Assembly (NCBI RefSeq): GCF_900142205.1
Contig: NZ_FRAA01000007.1
Location: 186,001 to 250,000 of the forward strand
Length of the DNA stretch: 64,000 nt
DNA from: Reichenbachiella agariperforans
GTDB taxonomy: Bacteria > Bacteroidota > Bacteroidia > Cytophagales > Cyclobacteriaceae
Direction: 5' to 3'
Below are positions 53,972 to 61,543 of this stretch, one piece after another. The translations under genes were made by a program, and so were the position numbers. Each line of letters opens with the position of its first letter. Position 1 is the stretch's first letter. The notes below the pieces were generated by a model, which made no database searches, was not told the DNA's origin, and was given only the letters and a program-made list of their open reading frames with translations.

Positions 53972-55132
53972 ATGAAAGGGAGTAAGGGAATATGGGCAAT
54001 TGCTGTGGGACTCATGTTGTGGTCTAGTGTGCTGTATGCAGCAGATTTGAATGTGACCAGTGGTATGGATATTGAAATTTCTACGAACGAAACCTATGAC
54101 AATATCACCATCAGTGGAGGGAGTTTGACTATAAAGGCTGGAGCAGCGGTCTCTGTCAATGCAGAGGTCAATGTGCAAGGAGGGGGAGGTCTTACTGTCG
54201 AAAATGGAGCATCACTGGAGTGGTTGTCATTTGGAGCGATGAACTTGTATCAAAATGTCCATCTCTATGGTACAATTGTTCTCAATGGAAACCTGCACCT
54301 CAGTGCCACTGGGCATCTGGTGGTGTACGATGGAGGGAGCCTGGTGCAGACAGCTGGGACCTCAGTCAATTATGGTGGAGTGACTGTGCTCAGTAGTGGT
54401 GTCGCTAGTTTTTCTGGGAATTTCGACAACAAAGGTACAGGCAATCTAGCCTTAGATGGTGCTGCGTCTTTTGATAGTGACTTGATCAATATGGGGACGG
54501 TAGATGGCTCAGGTAGTGCACAAGTAGATGGTACGACTAGCAATTCAGGTGTTTTCTTTGGGTCGACTGACCCAAACCCAGACTGTAGTACAGCTTGTTC
54601 ACAATCCTCTCTGCCAGTGGGGTTCGATTCCATGGAGCTTCGCTTTGCAGGTGGAGTGTATACACTCCTCTGGTCTGTGTATTCTGAGACCGACAATGCA
54701 TTCTTTACCGTCGAAGTTTCTGAAGAAGGCATGATATACGACCGATTAGTGGTCGTTGAGGGTAGAGGAACAAGCAATGTACCCAAGACGTATCGACATG
54801 TATTGGTGTCAGGAGTGAGGGGACAATATATTCGTTTGAGTCAAACGGATTTTGACGGTACGACAACTGTCCTTCGAGTACTACAAACAGATGCGGGGCG
54901 GCAAGAACAAGAGAACGTAGCGTTGTATCCGACATGGGTGAGGAATCGAAAACCTATTCATGTCAAGGGGGCAGAAGAGACCGATAGTTGGAAACTCGTC
55001 GGTAGAGAGGGACAGGTGCTAGAGCATGGATACTTGGATCAAGGTCGCGTTTGGTTAGAGACACAATGCAGTGGGGTGTACTTTTTGATTATCGGAAAGC
55101 ATCTACCACAGAAAATTAAGATTGGATATTAA
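53972..55132 (+). CDS. Secreted beta-helix-like repeat protein with degenerate T9SS tail
   Basis: 386 residues. Signal peptide (AVGLMLWSSVLYAAD), then short Gly/Val/Asn-rich repeats (LTIKAGAAVSVNAEVNVQGG, LTVENGASLEWL, LVVYDGGSLVQTAG, LALDGAASFDSDL) typical of right-handed beta-helix or filamentous surface proteins (about 25-190). A Cys pair region (DCSTACSQS), an Ig-like domain (about 210-300) and a C-terminal 75 residues that look like a worn T9SS sorting domain (VALYPTWVRNRKPIHV ... YFLIIGKHLPQKIKIGY) follow. No family recognised. It sits 12 bp after the FG-GAP gene and 10 bp before a sulfatase gene. Confidence 0.75.
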   Translation: MKGSKGIWAIAVGLMLWSSVLYAADLNVTSGMDIEISTNETYDNITISGGSLTIKAGAAVSVNAEVNVQGGGGLTVENGASLEWLSFGAMNLYQNVHLYGTIVLNGNLHLSATGHLVVYDGGSLVQTAGTSVNYGGVTVLSSGVASFSGNFDNKGTGNLALDGAASFDSDLINMGTVDGSGSAQVDGTTSNSGVFFGSTDPNPDCSTACSQSSLPVGFDSMELRFAGGVYTLLWSVYSETDNAFFTVEVSEEGMIYDRLVVVEGRGTSNVPKTYRHVLVSGVRGQYIRLSQTDFDGTTTVLRVLQTDAGRQEQENVALYPTWVRNRKPIHVKGAEETDSWKLVGREGQVLEHGYLDQGRVWLETQCSGVYFLIIGKHLPQKIKIGY

Positions 55133-55142
55133 ATTGAGAAGG

Positions 55143-56681
55143 ATGCAATACAGATACATCAAAACATTTATTCTACTCGCCGTGGTTGGGGGCTTGGTTT
55201 CCTGTCAAGAGCAAGTGCAAAAAAGAACGATAGTGGAAAAACCCAACATCGTCATCTTCTATGTAGATGACTTGGGTTATGGAGATGTTGGCTGCTATGG
55301 AGCCAAGGGCGTGCAAACACCCGTAGTGGATCGACTGGCTGCACAGGGCTTGCGCATGACAGATGCCCATAGTGGGGCTTCTACTTGTACGCCATCCCGT
55401 TATTCGCTGTTGACAGGACGATATGCCTTTCGCAATCAAGCTGCCGTGTTGCCCGGTGATGCGCCATTGTTGATCGATACGGCTCAGATTACATTGCCCA
55501 AGTTACTTGGGCGTGCGGGGTATCGCAGCGCAGTAGTTGGCAAGTGGCACTTGGGTCTGGGCAATGGCAACATTGATTGGAATGGATCGGTATCGCCGGG
55601 TCCGTTGGAGATAGGTTTTGATTACAGCTATTTGTTGCCTGCCACGGGTGATCGAGTACCCACGGTGTATCTCGAAAATCATGAAGTGGTGAATTTGGAT
55701 CCAAATGATCCGATCAGTGTGTCCTATGGAGCGCCCATTGGCGACCGACCGCTGGGATACGAGCATCCGGAGTTGCTGCGCTATGGAGCGGATCGTCAGC
55801 ATGGCGAAACGATCGTCAACGGCATCAGCCGCATAGGCTACATGGCCGGTGGCGAAGAGGCACTTTGGGTAGACGAAGAGTTTCCTGAGGTGCTCAATCA
55901 AAAGGCGATCAATTTCATCCAGGAGAGCAAGGGTGATCCTTTCTTTTTGTTCTATTCATTTCATGACATCCACGTGCCCCGCTTACCCAATGAGCAGTTT
56001 CAAGGAGCCTCTACCATGGGTGTGAGAGGGGACGCGATCGCGCAAATGGACTGGACAGTAGGACAGATACTGAATGAAATCGAGCGTTTGGGATTGGCTG
56101 AGAATACCTTGGTGATTTTTACCAGCGACAATGGCCCAGTGCTCAATGATGGTTATGATGATCAGGCCGTCGAGTTACTAGGTGATCATCTGCCTGGCGG
56201 CATATACAGAGGGGGGAAGTATTCTGCTTTCGAAGCAGGCACGCGTGTACCGACGATCGTTTACTGGCCGGGACAGGTGCAGCCTGCCGTGTCAGAGGCA
56301 CTTTTCACGCAAGTGGATCTCATGGCTTCTTTGAGTGCGCTGGCCGGTGTACAGGCTGCAGACAGCGAACTGAGCGACAGTCAAAACCAGATGGAGGCCA
56401 TGCTTGGGCGCTCGGCGCAAGGGCGAAAGTACATGCTCGAAGAGGCATACACCATGGCGATTCGCAGCAAGGATTGGAAATACATCGCTCCGGTGCCTGC
56501 TGATAAAGCCTATCCCGCGTGGCTAAAGGATAAGGACGTGGAAGGGGGAATGGATACCATCCCACAACTCTACCATGTAGCCAATGACCCAAGCGAACAG
56601 GTAAACGTCGCGGCACAAAACCCTGAAGTGGTAGCCGAATTGACAAATGAATTGAATGAGCTATTGAAAGACAACCTATGA
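55143..56681 (+). CDS. S1-family sulfatase lipoprotein
   Basis: 512 residues from the ATG at 55143, chosen because a GAGAAGG motif precedes it and it gives a lipoprotein signal ([11 protein letters not shown], Cys21). Formylglycine-dependent sulfatase fold: metal site [10 protein letters not shown], the modified Cys82 in [19 protein letters not shown], and the second metal site FTSDNGPV. S1 sulfatases remove sulfate esters from sugars; in a porphyran/agar locus the likely target is galactose-linked sulfate such as L-galactose-6-sulfate. Substrate and subfamily not decided by eye. The maturation enzyme (FGE or anSME) is not in the window. Confidence 0.92.
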   Translation: MQYRYIKTFILLAVVGGLVSCQEQVQKRTIVEKPNIVIFYVDDLGYGDVGCYGAKGVQTPVVDRLAAQGLRMTDAHSGASTCTPSRYSLLTGRYAFRNQAAVLPGDAPLLIDTAQITLPKLLGRAGYRSAVVGKWHLGLGNGNIDWNGSVSPGPLEIGFDYSYLLPATGDRVPTVYLENHEVVNLDPNDPISVSYGAPIGDRPLGYEHPELLRYGADRQHGETIVNGISRIGYMAGGEEALWVDEEFPEVLNQKAINFIQESKGDPFFLFYSFHDIHVPRLPNEQFQGASTMGVRGDAIAQMDWTVGQILNEIERLGLAENTLVIFTSDNGPVLNDGYDDQAVELLGDHLPGGIYRGGKYSAFEAGTRVPTIVYWPGQVQPAVSEALFTQVDLMASLSALAGVQAADSELSDSQNQMEAMLGRSAQGRKYMLEEAYTMAIRSKDWKYIAPVPADKAYPAWLKDKDVEGGMDTIPQLYHVANDPSEQVNVAAQNPEVVAELTNELNELLKDNL

Positions 56682-58078
56682 AATCGCTAAGGCGAATCAT
56701 ACGAGTGGTAGGCCTGCTCGGTTTTTTATATTTCACTTGCCCGACGGTATATGCACAGCCCAATGTGCTGCTGATATTTTCAGACGATGCAGGCTATGCA
56801 GATTTTGGATTTCAGGGTAGCGAAGAGATCAAGACGCCAAATCTGGATCAATTGGCCACCGAAGGTATGCGTTTTGAACAAGCATACGTATCAGCGGCGG
56901 TTTGTGGGCCGTCCAGGGCTGGGCTGCTGACGGGGCGATACCAGCAACGATTTGGCTATGAGGAAAATAACGTGCCGGGATATATGAGTAAGTCTTGTTT
57001 GCCTGATGATATGATGGGGCTGCCTTTAGATCAAGTGACTGTTGCCAATTATCTGAAGGAGCAGGGGTATCGTACTGGACTGTTTGGCAAATGGCATTTG
57101 GGCAATGACGATCAGTTTCATCCCACCAAGCGTGGTTTTGATGAGTTTTATGGTTTTCGAGGAGGTGCGAGGAGCTACTTCGAATACAATGAGGAGCATC
57201 CCAATCACCGTCAAGAGGATTATTTGGAACGTGGTTTTGGCAATTTTGAGGAGTCTGAAGAGTACTTGACGGACGCCCTGGCTGATGAGACCATTGCTTT
57301 TATGGAACGCAATAGAGATCAGCCATTTTTCGCCATGTTGTCATTCAATGCGGTGCATACACCGATGGAAGCTGACCCCAAGGACTTGAAGGAGTTTCCA
57401 GAACTTACGGGCAAACGACAGCAACTGGCAGCCATGACTTTGTCGATGGATCGTGCTTGTGGTCGCGTGCTCAAAGCGCTCAAAAAAATCGGATTGGACG
57501 ACAATACCCTGGTGGTTTTCACCAATGACAATGGCGGCCCCTCAGACGCTAATGCTTCCAATAATGCTCCGTTGAGTGGTACGAAAGCCAACCACTTGGA
57601 GGGAGGCATTCGTGTCCCGATGCTGATGCGCTGGCCGGGTGTGATTTCTGCCCATACGACTTATCCTTTTCCGGTGAGTACCCTTGATTTGTTGCCGACG
57701 TTTGTGCAGTTAGCAGGAGGCAATGTGGATGAATTGAAGCAGTTGGATGGGGTAGATTTAAAGCCCTATGTCAGTGGAGAAAATCAAGAGCGCCCCCACG
57801 AGGTACTGTATTGGAAGAAGGAAAATAGAGGAGCCATTCGCATGGGTGACTGGAAGCTGTTGCGCTATCCAGATCGTCCCGCCGAACTGTATGATCTTTC
57901 TAAAGATGAAAGCGAAGTGTACGATTTGGCCAATCAATACCCTGACAAAGTACGCGACATGTACAAGCAATTGTTCGACTGGGAATGCACGCTAGATAGA
58001 CCTAAATGGCAACTGAAACGCAAATATGAAAAAGATGCGATGGATAGGATGGATGCTTATCATCAAGATCAAAAGTGA
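56678..58078 (+). CDS. S1-family sulfatase, secreted
   Basis: 466 residues. Signal peptide ([15 protein letters not shown]), metal site [11 protein letters not shown], modified Cys76 in [33 protein letters not shown], and [12 protein letters not shown]. It overlaps the preceding sulfatase by 4 bp (ATGA), so the two are made together. Its active-site surroundings ([20 protein letters not shown]) differ enough from the first sulfatase to suggest a different sulfate position or saccharide. Last gene of the GH50 unit; the next gene is convergent. Confidence 0.92.
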   Translation: MKSLRRIIRVVGLLGFLYFTCPTVYAQPNVLLIFSDDAGYADFGFQGSEEIKTPNLDQLATEGMRFEQAYVSAAVCGPSRAGLLTGRYQQRFGYEENNVPGYMSKSCLPDDMMGLPLDQVTVANYLKEQGYRTGLFGKWHLGNDDQFHPTKRGFDEFYGFRGGARSYFEYNEEHPNHRQEDYLERGFGNFEESEEYLTDALADETIAFMERNRDQPFFAMLSFNAVHTPMEADPKDLKEFPELTGKRQQLAAMTLSMDRACGRVLKALKKIGLDDNTLVVFTNDNGGPSDANASNNAPLSGTKANHLEGGIRVPMLMRWPGVISAHTTYPFPVSTLDLLPTFVQLAGGNVDELKQLDGVDLKPYVSGENQERPHEVLYWKKENRGAIRMGDWKLLRYPDRPAELYDLSKDESEVYDLANQYPDKVRDMYKQLFDWECTLDRPKWQLKRKYEKDAMDRMDAYHQDQK

Positions 58079-58208
58079 TTATATGACAGTGAAGCAAAGG
58101 GCTGTCCTTGTCCTTGTCGCTTTTTTGAGTTTTGAGTGATACGATTCTATATCACACAATACAGTGATCGGACAGTAGCAGATGGACGGTTGGTCTTTGG
58201 TCCAAACG

Positions 58209-59567
58209 TCACCTTTTGACAAAGGTCTCCGTGGTGCTCTGACCGTCAGCAGTCCAAATTCGCAAGAGGTAGGTTCCCTGTTGTAATCCGGACAAGGGAA
58301 TGTCGGTTTTTTGGGAGTTTGGAGTGATTTGTAGTTGTACTCTACCACTCAGGTCATAGATTGTCGCCTTACGGATGACTTGACTATCAGCAGATAGGTA
58401 GAGGTTACTGTCGGCAGGGTTTGGGTAGACTTGGTAGCCCAGTCCTTCGTCCTTGTTGGACAATACAAAATCAGGGTCTTCTATGGGTTTGTAGATTCTG
58501 ATCCAATCTACTTTCATCGTGTTTTTGTCTGGATCACTGAGGTCATCATCATTCGGTGTTCGTCCAGCTTCTACGTGCCAATCTTGAGATTCGACATTGA
58601 TGATGATGTCCAGTTCTTTGGTGAATCCCTGTCCATTTTGATAGTCGTAGGGATCGATGACGCTGGTGTTGGAGAGCGCACTTGCTTCACTCAGTGTAGC
58701 AAAAGAATAGCTGCTTCCCGTGGCATATTCAGTTACTTTTTGATAGCCGTTTTCAAAATCCAATTGACCGTCCGTCATGCTAGGGTAGGTATAGTGCCAA
58801 GTGCCATTGATGTTGCTAGCAAAGGCTTTGTCATACAGCACACGGACCAATACTCCGTCGATGTAGTACTCGAAATGTTTGGGACCTATCCAGTTGACTC
58901 CTACGCGCACATAGGTACGATCCCCTTCATTCCAGCAGTATTCTCCCCAGCTGGTGACTCCATCGGTTCCCCACCAGCTGTTGCGGTCTCGGGGTTGGTA
59001 GTCTTGAAAGGGGTTGCGTATGAAAGAATGGTGACTCAGGTGAATGTATTGCGCAAAGAAGTCGTTGTTGCTCTGGGCACCTCCATAGCACTCGATGATA
59101 TCGATCTCTTGCGTGTCATCTGGGCTCAATAGCCAAACATCCGAAGCGAGCGTGATGTTGGCCACACTGATATTTGATTCGACAAAGACGGGGTATTTGA
59201 CGCGGTGATTGGATGTGATACAACCTGCATTGACACCAGGTACACCCATTTTGGAGGTGCTGGGATTGCGAGACGATCGAATGACCAAATCATGTCCGTC
59301 GACTGAGACATGGTTGTATTGCCAGTAGGTAGTGCCTGGTCCATTCCAATGGTTGTGGTAGAAGTTGTACCACTTGTTATCTCCAAAATTCGTTTGCTGG
59401 TTTGCCTCATCAAAGGTGTAATTGAAATCATCCGAAGCGTTGGACTGTAAAACCCACTTGTTGCCTAGACCCGCCTCGGCAGGAACAGGGATATTTGCCC
59501 AGTCTTGAGCGGATAGTAGCGAAGTGGATAGTGTAATTAAGGTAAGCGCGATTAAATATTTTCTCAT
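58209..59567 (-). CDS. GH16 beta-agarase with T9SS tail
   Basis: 452 residues from the ATG at 59567, which gives the signal peptide (LITLSTSLLSAQ). The GH16 domain (about 22-370) has E154-I-D156-I-I-E159 and beta-agarase wording around it (GNKWVLQ, NHRVKYPVFVE, VWLLSPDDTQEIDIIECYGG, QDWHVEAGRTP). A T9SS tail covers about 383-452 (YQVYPNPADSNLYLSADS). Of the three GH16 proteins in the window this is the closest to classic secreted endo-beta-agarases. Convergent with the sulfatase operon; its upstream neighbour is the second TPR regulator on the same strand (176 bp). Confidence 0.92.
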   Translation of the reverse strand: MRKYLIALTLITLSTSLLSAQDWANIPVPAEAGLGNKWVLQSNASDDFNYTFDEANQQTNFGDNKWYNFYHNHWNGPGTTYWQYNHVSVDGHDLVIRSSRNPSTSKMGVPGVNAGCITSNHRVKYPVFVESNISVANITLASDVWLLSPDDTQEIDIIECYGGAQSNNDFFAQYIHLSHHSFIRNPFQDYQPRDRNSWWGTDGVTSWGEYCWNEGDRTYVRVGVNWIGPKHFEYYIDGVLVRVLYDKAFASNINGTWHYTYPSMTDGQLDFENGYQKVTEYATGSSYSFATLSEASALSNTSVIDPYDYQNGQGFTKELDIIINVESQDWHVEAGRTPNDDDLSDPDKNTMKVDWIRIYKPIEDPDFVLSNKDEGLGYQVYPNPADSNLYLSADSQVIRKATIYDLSGRVQLQITPNSQKTDIPLSGLQQGTYLLRIWTADGQSTTETFVKR

Positions 59568-59743
59568 TTTTCTACGAGTACTGTGATCTTTCGTTTTTTT
59601 AAATTTAGGTGTCAGGTTTTGATACAGTAAAAGTATGGTGTTTAGTGTTGCTCTTGTTTTTTGACCACTAGACAAATACTCGACAAGGGTCATTTTTATG
59701 CGTCAATTGAGGGGTCAACTCAAAGCATGCTTGGGTGAAAAAT

Positions 59744-61363
59744 CTAAACTTTGTCGATAAACTCCTTCAGATTATCACCCTTTTCTAGTCCCAGTCGCTT
59801 GCGCAGGCGATAGCGGGAGGTGTTGGCACTTTCTGCTGAGATTCCGAGGAGTTGTGCCATTTCCTTGCCAGAAAAATCCAGTTTGATCAAGGCACAAATC
59901 TTATGGTCGTAGGGTTTGAGTTCAGGAAACTGCGCTCGCAGTTTGTCAAAGAAGTCGTTATTGACAGCTGCAAATTGCTTCTCGAAGGCAAGCCAACTTT
60001 GGTCTTTGTTGAGTTGGATGGTTTGGATGAGTTTACGTATTTCTGGCGAATGCCCTTCTTTTTGGAGAGTGGTGAGTTGGGTTTTGACCTCCGAAAGTAG
60101 TTCGTCTTTGGCGATGATTTGCAGGGTAGTATTGGTGAGTTCCTTGTTTTTGACTTCCAAAATGGCCTGGTTCTTTTCTTGTTCCTGCTGTTGTCGCAGG
60201 TGCAGAGCGGTGCGCTCCAGTTTGTGCTTTCTTCTGATTTTTCGGGTCCAAACGATCGCCGCAAAACCCACGAGCACGAGGGTCACTACGAGCACGACGG
60301 TTTTCAATATCCAGATATACTCTTCTTGTTCCAATTGTCGGAGGCGTTGTTCTTGTATGATTTGTGCTTGGCGCTCTTGCTCTTCGCGGTATTTGTCTTT
60401 GATTTCCAATAGGAAGTGATTGTTGGGACTTTTGGCACTGTAGAGCCATTGGTCGAGTGCATACGCTGTCTGCATGTAGGTGTTGGCTGCTGTGGGTTTT
60501 TGCAGGACGGTCATGACCTTGGACAATTTGAAATAGGTGTCGGGGACAAAATTAAGGTGTGCCAAATGGGTTTTGGCGGAGTTGAGTGCCAGCTGGTAGT
60601 GCGTCTGTGCTTTGGCGAAAGCCTCCCACGCAACGTACAAGTCGCCAAGTAGTGAGTGATAGATCACCAGATAGGAAGGAAGGAAGTCTGTGAGCTCTGC
60701 TTGGAGAGGAAGCAACAGTGCTTCTGCTTCTGGATAGTGGTGCGATTGGATCAGGAGGTAGGCCCGTTCGGCTTTGACTAGGGTATTGGCATAAGGACTT
60801 TTTAGAGGGATACTTTCACAACTGTCAAGGTAGGCATTGGCAAGAGACACTTCGTTTTGATATCTAAAATGGATCGCTAAAGCGAAATAGTTGTCTCGCA
60901 ATTTGAGAGAGTCAATTTCACCCGTAGCGAGTAATCGCTTGTTGATGGTGAGGGATTGGAGGTAGCTGTCCAGAGCGGCGTCTCTTCGTTCGTAGAGACT
61001 GTAGAGGATTCCCAGTCCGTTGTAGGAGTCTGCTTGGGTACGTTTGTCACCGACCTGTTCTGCCAGCAGGAGCGCTTGCCAGTAGCAGTCATAGGCCTGA
61101 CTGTAGTCTACACGGTTGCTATAGCGCATGGCGAGCTTATTGAGAGCAGGTATGGCTTGCAGGGTGTCCCCTTTTTTTAGCCATTCACGTATCTGGTTTT
61201 CTTGTTGGGTAGTGGTGCTGTCTCCCATTTGACTTTGAATGAATATGGGTGTGATCAGAAGGGGCAGATCCGAAGCAGTTGTACTGCTGCTGGACTGTGC
61301 AGACCTACATCCTATTGCTAACAAAAAAATCAAGCAGAGTCTATGTGTTATTTGTCTTGTCAT
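59744..61363 (-). CDS. TPR membrane regulator with C-terminal LuxR-like HTH (second copy)
   Basis: 539 residues from the ATG at 61363, chosen because it yields a lipoprotein-like signal (LIFLLAIGCRS). TPR repeats (about 50-310), coiled coil with a Gln-rich run, one membrane span (TVVLVVTLVLVGFAAIVW), a second coiled coil, and a C-terminal HTH (KICALIKLDFSGKEMAQLLG then SAESANTSRYRLRKRL). It is a paralogue of the protein at 28216-29922 over the whole length. It lies upstream of the GH16 agarase on the same strand and divergent from the PSD1 gene, so either may be a target. Confidence 0.85.
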   Translation of the reverse strand: MTRQITHRLCLIFLLAIGCRSAQSSSSTTASDLPLLITPIFIQSQMGDSTTTQQENQIREWLKKGDTLQAIPALNKLAMRYSNRVDYSQAYDCYWQALLLAEQVGDKRTQADSYNGLGILYSLYERRDAALDSYLQSLTINKRLLATGEIDSLKLRDNYFALAIHFRYQNEVSLANAYLDSCESIPLKSPYANTLVKAERAYLLIQSHHYPEAEALLLPLQAELTDFLPSYLVIYHSLLGDLYVAWEAFAKAQTHYQLALNSAKTHLAHLNFVPDTYFKLSKVMTVLQKPTAANTYMQTAYALDQWLYSAKSPNNHFLLEIKDKYREEQERQAQIIQEQRLRQLEQEEYIWILKTVVLVVTLVLVGFAAIVWTRKIRRKHKLERTALHLRQQQEQEKNQAILEVKNKELTNTTLQIIAKDELLSEVKTQLTTLQKEGHSPEIRKLIQTIQLNKDQSWLAFEKQFAAVNNDFFDKLRAQFPELKPYDHKICALIKLDFSGKEMAQLLGISAESANTSRYRLRKRLGLEKGDNLKEFIDKV

Positions 61364-61420
61364 TTGGTCTTTTCGAGTGAAAACCTTTTCAAAACTGCAT
61401 GAAATGCATTTTTGAAGCAA

Positions 61421-61452
61421 TATAGATAGATTAAAATTTGCTTCTGTCTATA
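61421..61452. promoter_or_regulatory. Near-perfect inverted repeat upstream of the second TPR regulator
   Basis: TATAGATAGA (61421-61430) and TCTGTCTATA (61443-61452) are inverted copies with 9 of 10 positions matching and a 12-bp spacer. They sit in the divergent gap between the TPR regulator and the PSD1 gene. Arm and spacer sizes resemble the repeat at 30011-30039 next to the other TPR regulator, but the sequence differs. Confidence 0.4.
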
Positions 61453-61543
61453 TGGAGTCTATATCGAATATTAGGCTTGGTAGGCTGATGATGTCATCTT
61501 TGGGATAGTCAAATTGTAAAAGTGAAAAGTGAATTTTCAAAGC

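Noticed and set aside
58431-59132. 233-residue plus-strand frame
   Set aside because: Antisense to the GH16 agarase, whose catalytic motif and T9SS tail are clear.
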